Assembly: GCF_963678635.1 (NCBI RefSeq)
Contig: NC_087063.1
Span: 41,986,759-42,050,758 of the forward strand
From: Symsagittifera roscoffensis
Lineage: Eukaryota; Xenacoelomorpha; Acoela; Convolutidae
Direction: 5' to 3'
Length of the DNA stretch: 64,000 nucleotides
Shown: positions 1 through 11,006 of the stretch, piece after piece
How positions within the stretch are numbered: the first letter of the stretch is position 1
How the letters are laid out: every line of letters begins with the position of its first letter
Notes under the pieces: generated by a model
The model's input: only the letters and a program-made list of their open reading frames with translations
Databases searched by the model: none
What the model was told of the DNA's origin: nothing
Made by a program: the position numbers and the translations under genes

Positions 1-227
1 CTCTAAAACTGATAGCTGCTTCAACTCAACTTTTTCCCGAGTCGGTTCATTTCAGAGTCCTGAAATCGATTTGTATCTATCATTACGGTGCCAAATAGAT
101 TCCACAGCGGGCCAAAATCAAATTTGTCGCGAAATCCGCAACTTTGCTACTTTCCTTTGATCTTTTTTGCAGTTTTGAATTCCACAAACAAATAGCAAAC
201 AAGTTACTGTATCAAGCAAAATTGAGG

Positions 228-470
228 AACCTGCAAAAGTGTTTGCGGAATCTTGAACAGTTTACGGAATCCACAAGCAAACAAAAAACATGCGTATAGT
301 AAAATCGAGATCTTGCGGAACCCGCTAATGTTAGCGGAATCCGCCAATTGTAAGCGGAATCCGAGCATTATAAGCAAATTGTAAGTGGAACTGTAAGTGG
401 AACCCGCGCATTGTAAGCATAATCCGCAAAATTGTATGCGGAATCCGCATTTTGTTGGCGAGTTACCGTA
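228..470. repeat. Degenerate GGAATCCGC minisatellite
   Basis: About ten imperfect copies of a short unit built on GCGGAATCCGC / GCGGAACCCGC, spaced by an ATTGTAAGC-like segment. Related fragments recur near 2780-2870, 3410-3500 and 4365, so the motif belongs to a dispersed repeat and not to a gene. Open frames over it read through repeat units and are not credible proteins. Confidence 0.6.
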
Positions 471-733
471 AAATGCTTCCAACTCAAGATTATTTCGGAT
501 ATTGAAAGTTTTTTGTCTGAACATAAGCAAAGAGTTCCTTGCCATGAAATATAAAGACGAAACATCAAGGCGCTCTATGCTACAAAAAAAACACGGGAGG
601 GCAGCCGGATAAACTGTTTTGATTAGCAAAAGTGATCAAATCTTTGTCCTGTACTTTCTTTGCCTTTAAGCTCGTATGATCATCTGAACAAAAAATTGAC
701 AGAAAACTTGGGGGGCAAACAAAGAAACGAAAA

Positions 734-1720
734 ATGGCTAAGGAGGTCTTCGAGGAAACAAAACTGGACTCTGATGGGGCCATGGTTTCACTGGATATAA
801 AAACTTTCTACAAAAATGTTCCGCTCAATCAAGATATTAACATAGCAATGTGGAGATTGTATGGCTTATTTTCTGGCAAACCTATGCTAAAATTGCTAAA
901 CTTTGATGCGAGTGGTGTTTAGTTTAAATGCAACGGTGTGTGTTATGTACAAAAAGAATGTCTAGCAATGGGTGCTTGCCTTGCAGTCACTTTCGCCAAT
1001 TTGTTGCTCACAAAAAATGAATTTGCTTCAAATGAATAAGTAACAAAGTTGAGGCCGTTAAAAAATGATCAAACTCGATTCTGCCTTGGTTATCAGAAAA
1101 TTGTTAATAATAAATTGTAGGGGGTAGAGTATGAAGTCTGCTAGAAAGGATATCCCTTAAATCATGGCAAGATATCCGAAAGATAAATGTTTCTTAGATA
1201 TGTGTATGATATAGTTTTTTTTTTTATTAGCCCCGGCCTGCTCAGTGCAGACCAACCGTGGGGGAGGGGGAGATGTCATCCATTTCGCCGCAGCCGGTCC
1301 CACCTTGAGGAGGCGGATGACACTGGGACCCCTCCAGCCGTGACCGAAGCGGGATTCGAACGCATGACTCTCGTGTTGAGAGACATGTGCCTAACCCACT
1401 CGACCACGGCTGCCCCATGATATAGTTAGATAGGTGGGTGATCCTGGAATTTTCCTCGATTGTGATATTAATTGCAATCAACTTACATTTTGCCCAGAAA
1501 AATTGGAAGCGAACAGTAAGCTGGTCTTTCTGAATTTAAATGTAAGCCTCAATTCAAATCCGGGTGGTATAGAAACCCACTGATACCGACAATATTCTGA
1601 AGTTTGCCAGCTGCGCCACTTTGCAGTACAAAAGAAACCACTTTGATGGCACTACCCATCTGGTTTTTATACGTACCTCACTACGCGAGAACTTTTGACA
1701 AAGCATTGAGAAAAAAGAGG
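734..1720 (+). pseudogene. Penelope-like element reverse transcriptase, decayed and split by a SINE
   Basis: RT motifs appear in the order known for Penelope-like elements. MVSLDIKTFYKNVPL (motif A region) is near 783-830, CLAMGACLAVTFANLL (motif B) near 963-1010, and FLRYVYDIV (degenerate YVDD box) at 1187-1216. After the SINE the frame resumes with FLDCDINCNQLTF and LVFLNLNVS. A +1 shift near 1575 leads to TDTDNILKFASCATLQYKRN, matching the QKPTDTGTILNFRSCAPLQYKR block of this family. Several stops and frameshifts show that the copy is dead. The second catalytic Asp of YVDD is preserved (YVYDI) but the first is lost. The GIY-YIG tail is not visible here. Confidence 0.8.
1217..1416 (-). mobile_element. 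tRNA-derived SINE inserted in the Penelope-like element
   Basis: On the minus strand the element begins GGGGCAGCCGTGGTCGAGTG (box A-like), then has GCGTTCGAATCCCGC (box B), a GC-rich body of about 110 bp and a terminal A tract. This is a tRNA-like head with internal RNA polymerase III promoter boxes, as in tRNA-derived SINEs. It is flanked by a perfect 11-bp target-site duplication ATGATATAGTT (1206-1216 and 1417-1427). Removing the insert and one duplicate restores the RT reading frame on both sides. Confidence 0.9.
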
Positions 1721-1727
1721 AAATTAG

Positions 1728-2009
1728 ATTGAAAATCGATATCAGAAGAAATGTTCGGATAAAAAGGCATCCGAAGTTTTTGACCAGAGTAGTGAAGAAT
1801 ATAAAAAGTGGGCTTTCGGAATTGAAAAACAAAAACGGAAACTGGTCGAACGACTAACCACCTGCTTTGACAATAAGATATCGAAGCAATTCCTTTCATC
1901 TACTAACTACAAAACTGCGCTAAAACTTCGGGAACAAAAAGTTTTGTGTACTCCAGAAAACTTAAAAGAAGCTTGTGATCTCTCGAGGATTTTTTTGCTC
2001 ATGAACTGA
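1728..2009 (+). pseudogene. Unidentified open stretch following the PLE copy
   Basis: An open frame of 93 codons follows a TAG and ends in TGA; it has no convincing start codon. The product is charged and helix-prone (Lys/Glu-rich, containing EEYKKWAFGIEKQKRKLVER). It could be a displaced part of the PLE polyprotein or a fragment of another element. No family was recognised. Confidence 0.25.
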
Positions 2010-2639
2010 AATTGGAAGTGTTGTATGAGCCTACTTTTAGTTGATGTAATTACACATATATCGCCTAAGCAAGGCGGGATTTAGCCACGGGAATTGATGA
2101 ACTTCACAAACAGGACTCCCCATTAGAACAGATTTTGCAACAATAAAGGCACAAAGGATAGTAAAATTGATGAGTTGAAGTCGGAAAGTTAAGACCAAAC
2201 AGGCAGCACTCCCAAATACTCACAGTAGAGGCTTTGCCTTAAGGGAATGAAACGAAACAGTCAGCAAGCGCGAAGAATTCAGAAGTCGGAAATTAACACT
2301 CGAACATTTCCATATAAACTTATGGACAAAAATTGTCAGAATTGAAAAAAAGTTTAATCCCGAAACGAAAAATAGTTACAGAAAAAGATCAAAAACAAAA
2401 AAAATCATAAATTTAAGTGAATTGTTTTCAAAAATCAGGTAAAACTTTTTGTAATTACAGTTTAATGGTTTAACAAACAAGGTTGAATGAGCAATTTTAT
2501 AAGTTTATCATTTGAACATGTTTGATGTTTTTCTGAATCTGGGATTTTATGGATTAATTGGCAAAACATTTCATAAAAAGGGTTTTTCCAAACACCAGAA
2601 AGATAGACTCAAGATTTTGATTGAACATTGATTTAAGGT

Positions 2640-3665
2640 TTGTTATTGAAATTTCTTGAAAATAGTTAAATCCTTGCTTTTAAATTCCACATTTGCAATA
2701 AAAATTTTTTTAGCTATAGCTCTAAATTGTTCACGCAAAGATTGACTCAGACCATTATACCAAAAAAACTACGATCCATTCACATTTAAGGAACCCGCTT
2801 ACGTTTGCTGAATCTGATTGCATTTTGCTGAATCCGGAACAACTAGCAATATTCGTTTGTTGCAGAACCCGCTATAACACTAATGTGCCAAAAAATTTAC
2901 ATTACAGGTATTTGTACTCTGTATTTACGGAAATTTTGCAAGTGGAAACCAATGAAACTTTAAAACAAAGATAAAATTTTTGTCTCTCGAATTCAGGGAC
3001 AAAGAGACCTCAAACTGTGCGCCTATCCAGTGCACAATTGGTCTCGTACTGATCCTTTCTTTGTTTTGTTCTCATAAATATTTCAAATAAGCCATTTCGG
3101 CTAATACGCTTTTTTAAGTATCCCTCATCAACAACGCTTTGTTTTCAAGCAGTGAATTGTTCCGCGCTCGGAAAATATTGCTTTTTTGATTAACTGTTTC
3201 AGGCTATTTGAAACAAATTTTTTTGTTTCATCCTCCATTACGAGCCCAAATTATGCACTGCATAGGTGCTCTGTTGGTATTTCATGTCAGTGGAATCCAG
3301 AGACAAATAATTTATTATGAATTAAAATTTAAGATGATTCAACTTACAAACATTCCTTGATCTCTGCGTACAATTATCTGTAAAATAAATTTTGACGGCA
3401 CATTTGTTTTTCCGGATTCCGCAACGAGCGATCATAACTATTTGTTCCGGATTACACAATTGGTGGCTTTTTCTGCGGAATTAAATTATATTCCGCAATT
3501 TTTTAAAGCTTAATCTGTAAATTCGTTTATTAAATTTTGTTTTATAAACTAAACTAAACCAATTTTTGCGTATGAAAAACTCAAAGCTAAAACTAGACTT
3601 ATAATCTAGAATTTGCAGAGTGTAAAAGCAAGGGTTTAATCATGTCAGTGTAATCCAATGTCAAA
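2640..3665. repeat. Long imperfect inverted repeat (fold-back element?)
   Basis: Sequence around 2660-2880 reappears inverted around 3410-3650; for example CCTTGCTTTTAAATTCCACA near 2673 pairs with a diverged partner near 3630. An inner pair also matches: GTGCGCCTATCCAGTGCA near 3016 against the inverse of the stretch near 3250. No coding frame is visible. The arms are diverged, which suggests an old fold-back or terminal-inverted-repeat element. Confidence 0.45.
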
Positions 3666-3774
3666 TTTTATCGTTGGATAATTAAAATCAGCATTTGAGA
3701 TAGATTTCCTAGCAAACTGTACTGGATCATAATTTGGGAAACACCGAATATTGAAAATGCAAACAAATCAAGTA

Positions 3775-5690
3775 TGCCGGTTGCTGTGCGCGTGGCACAA
3801 ATTGTTCCGACCATAATATTATATTAAAGGAGGCGAGCAAGACAAGAAAAACAAAAGAAAGTATTCAAAAAATTTCAAAATTTTTTCAAATTATTTTTCA
3901 GAGAATTATCCAAAATTTTGACTTTTTTGATTCCCAAAATGGAGCGTACAAATCCAAAAACTGATTTCATTTTTTTGAAGTTTAGGGCTTAAAATTTTCA
4001 TAACTAAGCTGTTTTTTGCCTGATCGCTTGCTTTATTTGCTCGAAAAAACAGGAAAAAATCAAAAATTTGAAACCATTTTTTTCTCGAAACCATGACTGA
4101 AACCATGACTGAAAATTCTTTAATATGATATAACTCTCAACCCTGTCCGATTCTTTTTTGATTCCGACAGCGTAAATTTACTACATATGAAATATTATTT
4201 TCAAAGGGCTCCAAAAATTGTACCTGATTCCGCAAAACTAGTTATTTTTGGAACGCTTTTAAACGATACAGTGTTTTAGTTATTTGTTTGTCAGATCCAA
4301 AACAGCGAAGATCATACAAAAGTAGCAACGTTGTGAACTTGGCGACAAATCTTATTTTGGCTTGTTGCGGATTCCGCTTGCAATTAAATGCACAGTTTGG
4401 TTTTCAAAAGTCGGAACAAAACGACAACAACAGCATTTTTGAGTTCCGGTGGGTGATTTCTTCTCCAGAAAAAATTCGACAATTATATAATTTTTTTTGG
4501 TTACTTTTGTATAGAGTCTGAAAAACATTGATGCCTTTTTCTCAAAGTTAAATAGATACTTCATCTGTGATTACTTTTTTAATTAGTTTTTCAAAATTTG
4601 ATTCCTAAGATGAAGCTAAAAACTCCTAAAGGTAACTTCATTTGAGTAAAACTAAATTTTCAAGGCTTTAGTTAAGCAAATACAAGCTAATGTAAGACTG
4701 CTTACTCGCATGAATTTAGACAAAAAATCAAAAAACCAAACCGGTTTTTCTCGACACCGGGAATTTTTTTTTAATTGTTTAATGTCGTTCGAATCACATC
4801 TGGAGGGTTGTATTATGACTTATCACTCAACCCAGCCCGCTTATTATTTGCGGTTGCTGATTTTGCGAGGAAAACGAAAAGCCTGCTCGCTTGCTTTATT
4901 TGTTCGAGGTAAGACAAAAAAATCAAAAAATTCAAAACGTTTTTTCTCGACATTGGAAAAAATTTCCCGAAATCACCTCTGAAAAGGCTTTGATATGATA
5001 AATCTCTCAACCCTGTTCGATTATTTTTTTTGTTAACTGGTTTTGCGTGGAAAACAAAAAGAAGAAGAAAAATTAAAACACACCCGAATACAAAGTTCCT
5101 CTCCATTTTCAATGGTCGGAACAATAATTTCAAATTAAATTGAGACAAGAATTTCGGTTTCGTTAAAACGTTACCAGACCCAAATATTATCATTTTGATC
5201 GTGAAATAGCGTGTTTTTCCGGTTTTTCTCGACACCGGGAAAGTTTTTTTTGTATAATGTCGTTCGAATCACAACTGGAGGGGTTTATTATCACTTATCA
5301 CTCAACCCAGCCCGATTATTATTTGCGGTCTCTGATTTTGCGAGGAAAATGAAAAGCCTGCTCGCTTGCTTTATTTGTTCGAAGTAAGACAAAAAATCAA
5401 AAATTTCAAAACGTTTTTTCTCGACACTAGAAAAAAGTTTCCCGAAATCACCTCTGAAAAGGCTTTGATATGATATATCTCTCAACCCTGTCCGATTATT
5501 TTTTTTGTTAACTGGTTTTGCGTGGAAAACAAAAAGAAGAAGAAAAATTCAAACACACCCGAATACAAAGTTCCTCTCCATTTCCAATGGTCGGAACAAT
5601 AATTTCAAATTAAATTGAGACAAGAATTTCGGTTTCATTAAAACGTTACCAGACCCAAATATTATCGTTTTGATCGTGAAATATAGTTCA
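3775..5690 (-). mobile_element. Family B repeat cluster (Helentron-like ends), with internal tandem duplication
   Basis: Near 3778-3826 there is the inverse of a terminus made of GTCGGAACA, a hairpin (TGTGC..GCACA) and a tail. The opposite end type, AATGGTCGGAACAATAATTT, occurs near 5110-5130 and again near 5587-5605. The segment containing CCTGCTCGCTTGCTTTATTTG is repeated about 472 bp apart (near 4879 and 5352), so the body is tandemly duplicated. A related block lies near 4020. Frames on the minus strand through this region repeat with the DNA and are not genes. It shares sequence with the family B copies at 13.8-15.5 kb. Confidence 0.5.
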
Positions 5691-5768
5691 CACGCTATTT
5701 CACGATCAAAATGATAATATTTGGGTCTGGTAACGTTTCAACGAAACCGAAATTTTTGTCTCAATTTA
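5610..5768. repeat. Near-perfect palindrome, arms about 75 bp
   Basis: ACCAGACCCAAATATTATC near 5651 is mirrored by GATAATATTTGGGTCTGGT near 5712, and the symmetry extends outwards through the TTTCGGTTTC / GAAACCGAAA stretches. The centre is at about 5690 (TAGTTCACACGCTA). It sits at the end of the family B tandem block, so it may mark where two copies joined head to head. Confidence 0.75.
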
Positions 5769-6157
5769 ATTAAAGACATTTTAAAAACATTTTTCATTTT
5801 TTTAAACAAAAAACTCCGAAAAGGCATAGCACTGCGCTTATTCGAGCAGCCGTCTTTGTTTTGTTTTCTTGATTTTTTGTACTGTTCCGACTTTCAAAGC
5901 AAAAAAGTGATGGAGTTTTTATGATTGTGGTAGCTTTTTTGTTCAGACGATTTTAGATTTTTTGAAAATTTTATGGGAACAAAAGAACTGCTGCGGTTGC
6001 TTCAGATCAATCAGGATTTTACTATGATTCGGGTAAAGTCTTGTTCTCAAAATATGGAACAAATTAAGAAGCAGAATTAGCAGTCAGTTTTTTCCTTGAT
6101 AGGAGCAATCTCTTATTTTTCAAACAGCCTGTTTCTGGAGATAATTCAGCTAACTAG

Positions 6158-6376
6158 ATCACAACGAAAAGCATTCTCAAACTTGCGGCTGAGCTGAACA
6201 TACCATCCCAAGGTTGTACTATCGCAGTTATGAAATCGTCAAGTCCGGAAGGACGGTTAGATTCGTCATCAACCAGCATGAAGTATCCGCCTAAATATCA
6301 ATACTTCGAATTAATTTCATTATCCAAAAAATTTTTTGGAGAAATCCTTGTGCAGTCATTAGACATGAAGTTGTAA
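6158..6376 (+). CDS. Possible coding exon or decayed element ORF, unidentified
   Basis: Seventy-two open codons follow a TAG and end in TAA. The composition (SILKLAAELNIPSQGCTIAV, then a Ser/Pro-rich part) is more protein-like than the surrounding repeats. No initiator, splice partner or family could be identified. A decayed transposon ORF is equally possible. Confidence 0.2.
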   Translation: MTTKSILKLAAELNIPSQGCTIAVMKSSSPEGRLDSSSTSMKYPPKYQYFELISLSKKFFGEILVQSLDMKL

Positions 6377-6464
6377 CTTTTAGTTCTCAAGTTTTTCTTT
6401 TTCTTTTTTCTTTTGCTTTCACTACAACTACTAGAGATTCATAAAAACTGATAATACATGTAGG

Positions 6465-6800
6465 CAGGTTTTCTCGAGGGGGGCAGATTTTCAAAGCTTT
6501 CCTAAATCACTATAAAGACCCCATTTTGACCAAATTTTCTGCACTTCAGGCTTAATTTTGAAAAAACAGGCCAAAAAAGGCGATTTTAGGCAATTTTTGG
6601 AAAATTTTTTGTCCAAAAACTCGCGTTTTTTTTTCGAAATTAGTATATATTGGCGCCAAAGGCGCCTTTATAAACATTTTAGGAACCGTCACCAAAAAAG
6701 GACATCTCAAAATAGTACAAAGGGGGACCCTTTGGGTTGGAAAGGGGTCGAACTCCTGAAAGAAAGCGTCCGCCCCCGACAACCCCTAAATCCGCCCCTG
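6465..6800. mobile_element. hAT-type MITE with 8-bp target duplication
   Basis: The right end is AAATCCGCCCCTG, the inverse of the CAGGGGCGGAT end seen in other copies. The left end is CAGGTTTTCTCGAGGGG, which has lost about 13 bp of the terminal repeat. Both sides carry the same 8-bp CATGTAGG (6457-6464 and 6801-6808). An 8-bp duplication and CAGGGGCGG termini are hallmarks of hAT elements. There is no transposase. An internal GGCGCC..GGCGCC-like stretch recurs in every copy. Confidence 0.75.
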
Positions 6801-7549
6801 CATGTAGGTATTTTTTAAAAGGGTGATAGAAAAAATTGTTTAATTTTACTGCGGACAAAAAATTTTATCCACTTCAGGTGAACTCCGGGTATCCACTCGA
6901 AAAAGCACTGTGCTAACGATATCGGTAAAAACAAGCATTAGTTTTCCTTTTTTAAGTAGCTCATCTTTGAATCAATTCTGTATTGAACGTGATAGGGTGG
7001 ACATCCTATACTAGGGTAAAATGAATTTTAAAAAACATTAGCTCATTTCAATTTAGCGAGAAATTATCTTTGAAAGTGTGGGAAAGCATAACAGAATTCA
7101 GTATTTTCTGTGATACACGACATCATTGAAATTACTGTTACTCGTGCGTAATTCAAAAAAGTTTACCGCTAGCAATGCAATTAAGAAGCAACCTTACAAG
7201 TATTTTGGTCCATTTAGAAATCCACTGAGTGTTTGATTTGCCGGTCTAGAAAAGCAATGGCTCGATATTAGAATGGGTCAAAAAAGCTATCTGACCGGTG
7301 ATTTTTTTGTGAAGCTATTATAGAGGACTAAAAATTTCTAATTGAGCCAGTTGATGTAAATAGTTCATAGGAAACTTCCAGTTTTCTAAAAGCATGTAGC
7401 AATATGGCAAAAAAACCAGTTGCAAAATATATTCGAAACTTGATTGGTCGATGAAAATGGCAGAATATTTTCGCTCTTTTGGTGTTTTTTTTCTCCAGGC
7501 AAAATTGGATTTTTTAACAGGCATCTCTTGACCAATTTTATTTAAATCT

Positions 7550-7740
7550 TTGGAAAAGTAGTGTCCTTAACTTAAACTTTCATAACATTATAAACCTGTG
7601 ATTTTCCGAAATGTTATGAGAGTATACTGATTGCCAATTTGGGACAATTAAGGCGCGCGATATATTTCCTGCTATTAAATGAAGATTTAATCTGTCTTAT
7701 AATTGTTCGAAATTGAATTGAAGCATGCTATTTGGTCTAT
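7550..7740 (+). mobile_element. Family A repeat, fragment
   Basis: It contains the family core GGGACAATTAAGGCGCGCGA followed by a degraded ATATATTTC..GCTATTAA segment and AATCTGTCTTATAATTGTTC. Both ends are missing. Confidence 0.55.
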
Positions 7741-8139
7741 TTAATACTTTGCTATATGCGAAATATATTTTTGTATTTTCATTGTGTGTGGGGTTACTGT
7801 TCTTAAAACTAAGCAAACACTACTCTATTGACCTAACAAGGCAATCAAAATATCCACAGCTTTTCTTTGATTTGAGCTGTCTAACCTTCAGCTACAAAAT
7901 CAAATTTCGAAACACTTGACTATAATACTTTCACAATTGTCAAATTGTTGAACTATAAAGAGAAACTTGAATTAGCTCTTCCCAGCCCAGGAAAAAATTA
8001 CTGCCTAGAAAAACAAGACGTATCAGGGCAAATTTATGAACGTTTCGATTGCCTTTTAAGACCAATGGTGTGTAACTTGTTTCTTGAAACAATTTAAAAT
8101 TTTCAAAAACAATGATTTTTTTTTAATGAGCTTTTAAAA

Positions 8140-8590
8140 GCAGGGACGAATCTAAGATTTTCTCGAGAAAGGGGCGAACTTTTGACAGTTTTCATAGTTT
8201 TTGTAGTTCAGAATTTTTGTTGTTCGACTCAACTGATTTTCGAAGTTCTCTCAAACCATTATATACACCAGGGGCGGATTTAGATGGGGGCGGGGGGGGG
8301 TTTGGGGGTACGGACGGCCTCCCTTCCCTCAGGGATTCGACCCCCTGCCGACCCAAAGGGTCCCCCTTTGTACTATTTTCCAATATCCATTTTTGGCGAT
8401 GGACCCTGAAAACATTCTAATGGCGCCTTTGGCGCCAATATATACTTATTTTGAGGGGGGAGCGCGCGCCGAAAAAACTCGATTTTTTGGTCAAAATTTT
8501 CCAAAAAGTGCCTAAAAACGCCTTTTTTGGCCTGTTTTTCATAATTTGCCCCCCCCCCCCCCCCCCCTCGAGAAAATCCTAGATCTAAGA
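8140..8590. mobile_element. Nested hAT-type MITE fragments with long poly-C tract
   Basis: A left end CAGGGACGAATCTAAG is at about 8143. A second, minus-oriented copy begins with CAGGGGCGGATTTAG near 8270 and runs to CTCGAGAAAATCCTAGATCT near 8586. It carries the GGCGCC segment and an uninterrupted C run near 8541-8566. It is the same family as the copy at 6.5 kb. The arrangement suggests one MITE inside another. Confidence 0.6.
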
Positions 8591-8869
8591 AAAACAGGCC
8601 AAAAAAGTTTCAGGCCCTTTTTGGAAAGTTTTGAAAATTCACGTTTTTTGAGGCCCTCTTATCTTTTACTTCCGAAGGCTCCTTTAGGATAGTTCAGCCA
8701 AGAATGGATAATGGATGTCTGAAATTGAAATAAAACCAAATCCATCAACCCCCATAACCTCCCCCCCCCCCCCCCCCCGAACCTCCACCCCCATAAATCC
8801 ACACAAAGTGATAGAAAAGTAATTAAAAGACCAAATATCACGCTTTTATTTGATTTGGAATTTGGGAAC

Positions 8870-9150
8870 TCTCTCAGTTAGATTAAATTCCGCTTACGCG
8901 TTAATAGCACGAGATAATGAGCGTCAATAGTACCAAGTTGGCATTCTTTACACCTCCCACCTCCATAACCCTACGAATGATCGCAGCTAAAAACTCATTT
9001 AAATTTGAGCTCAGAACAAGCATACCTTTCGCATGATGTAAAAATATCCCATCAAAAATTGATAGCTAACAATTCGAAATTTGTCTGCAGAAAAAAACCA
9101 GCCAGACTACAAATATTTTTTCATTTTCTTCGAACAAAAACAAGTGCAGG
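8870..9150 (-). mobile_element. Family A repeat, diverged minus copy
   Basis: It has the core CCGCTTACGCGTTAATAGC, then the inverse of the GGGGGTTTAAAGATTGCC region, then AAATTTGTCTGCAGAAAAAA. The order matches the better copy at 9356-9873, at lower identity. The interval 8590-8870 holds another poly-C tract (8761-8778) and no gene. Confidence 0.55.
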
Positions 9151-9355
9151 AAAAACTATGCTTTTGGAATTGGATATGTTCGTAAAAACTCTTTAATTGC
9201 CTCTCAAACTTCTTCCCATTTCTTAGAAAATCTTATCGCGATATACCATATTTAATTCTTTAGTGGGTATATGTGGCTAAAAAGGTATTGATTAATGTCG
9301 ATTTATCAAATAAATGAATAAATATCAAATTGACTTATCAAATAAAAAAATAAAC

Positions 9356-9873
9356 AAGACTGCTCGTATCAGGGCGAAGCCCTGAATGTTCCGACGGTCT
9401 TTTAAGGTTTATGGGGCAGTAGTTACATGCAAAAATTAAACGTAATAAAGTAAAATTTAAAACGAAAATCTAAATTTGAAATTTTTTTATGAAATAATCC
9501 CCCCATATAAAGTACCAAAAGAACAGATTTCGCTATTGTATCAAATCAATTATGGCAAATAGGCTTCTTTCAACCAATTTGGAACAATTTCTAGGACGGA
9601 TTAAATCTCGGCTTACGCGTTAATAGCGCGAAATATATCGCGCGTTAATTGTCCCAAATTGGCAAAATGGCAATCTTTAAACCCCCATAACTTTACAAAA
9701 AATAATCAAAGGTGAAATATCTTTTCAAATTTAAGCTCAGGACAGCAATACTTTTTGAATGATAAAAACATTCTGTCAAAAATGGCTAGTTAAAAATTCA
9801 AACTTTGTCTGAAGAAAAAAAAACCCACCCCGAGCACAAATATTCCGTTACTTTCGTATCGAAAGTCGGAACA
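9356..9873 (-). mobile_element. Family A repeat (Helentron-like), minus copy
   Basis: Read on the minus strand it starts TTGTTCCGACTTTCG with a small hairpin (CTTTCG..CGAAAG). It contains the CGCGATATATTTCGCG-type core and ends GTCGGAACATTC, a hairpin (AGGGC..GCCCT) and the tail GATACGAGCAGTCTTG. There is no protein. The 5' TGTTCCGAC is the inverse of the subterminal GTCGGAACA, so the inverted repeats are asymmetric, as in Helitron2/Helentron elements. Confidence 0.7.
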
Positions 9874-10027
9874 ATAAATGATTGTAAGGATGATGTAGAT
9901 CTTAATTTGAATTTTTAGTTACAGCTTTATCAATCAATAAATTATCATTTTGTCCTTATAATGATGATGCAGATCTTAATTTGTATTTTTATCATTACAG
10001 CATTACCAATTAATTATTCATCCTTTT

Positions 10028-10558
10028 TGTTCCGACTTTCGATACGAAAGTAACGGAATATTTGTGCTCGGGGTGGGTTTTTTTTTCTTCAAACAAGTTT
10101 CGACATTTTAACTAGGTATTTTTGACGGAATTTTTAAAAATCATTCGAAAGGTATTGTTGTCCTGACCTTGAGCTTGAAAAAAAATTTCACCTGTGATCA
10201 GTTTTTGTAAAGTTATGGGGGTTTAAATTTTGCCATTTTGGTCAAAATGGGACAATTAACGCGCGATATATTTCGCGCTAATAACGCGTAAGCGAGATTT
10301 AATCAGTCTTATAAATTGTTCCAAATTGGTTCAAGGAAGCTTATATGAGTTAATTGATTTGTTAATAGGAATAAAATTGATCTCCTTGTACTTAATATGA
10401 CGTGTAGAGCACTTAATATGAATGTTTTCACAAAAAATCTCAAATAAAAAAAATTAACTTTATTTTATTACATTTAAATTTTCATGTTATCTTTGCTCCA
10501 TAGACCTTAAAAGTCGGTCGGAACATTCAGGGCTTCGCCCTGATACGAGCAGTCTTGT
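10028..10558 (+). mobile_element. Family A repeat, plus copy
   Basis: It has both ends: TTGTTCCGACTTTCGATACG on the left, and GGGCTTCGCCCTGATACGAG with the tail AGTCTTG on the right. It faces the minus copy at 9356-9873, separated by about 150 bp. No coding potential. Confidence 0.7.
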
Positions 10559-11006
10559 TTTCCTTTTAGTTGCTAAAAAAATTTCCTTAACAACATCGTT
10601 AACAGCTACATTTTTTACAAAATCAGTGCTTTTTGCTGTATTAACCTTTTGCTTCTGCAAACTTCTGCAGGGCGGCAATGATTTTCTGTTGGTTTTCGTT
10701 CATTGTTGCAACCAGATCTTCGTGAACCTCTTTTTCTTCCTCAGTAGGGGGGACCTGCAGTATTTTTTCCTTCACTCTCTGAAAATCTGGATCCACGGTG
10801 GCCTAAATTTGTTTCGATAACCTTTTTTTTGACGTGAAATCCCAAGTTGACTGACAAGACTTAGAGAAGAAGAAAAAAATTATCAACTTCTTTGCGCATT
10901 ATATTGACATGACGAATTCTATGCTGAGCTAATTAAATTTGCTTCAGATTTGAAGCTCAGCAGTTTTGTTTAATCTGAAATGGCAAAGAAGATTAGCTTT
11001 GAGTTA

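Noticed and set aside
1217-1416. Functional tRNA gene on the minus strand
   Set aside because: The tRNA-like head continues into a SINE body with an A tract and target duplications, so it is a retroposed SINE.
4813-5235. 140-codon minus frame with a hydrophobic segment
   Set aside because: It runs through the family B tandem repeat and its C-terminal part recurs at 5291-5485 because the DNA is duplicated; no independent coding sign.
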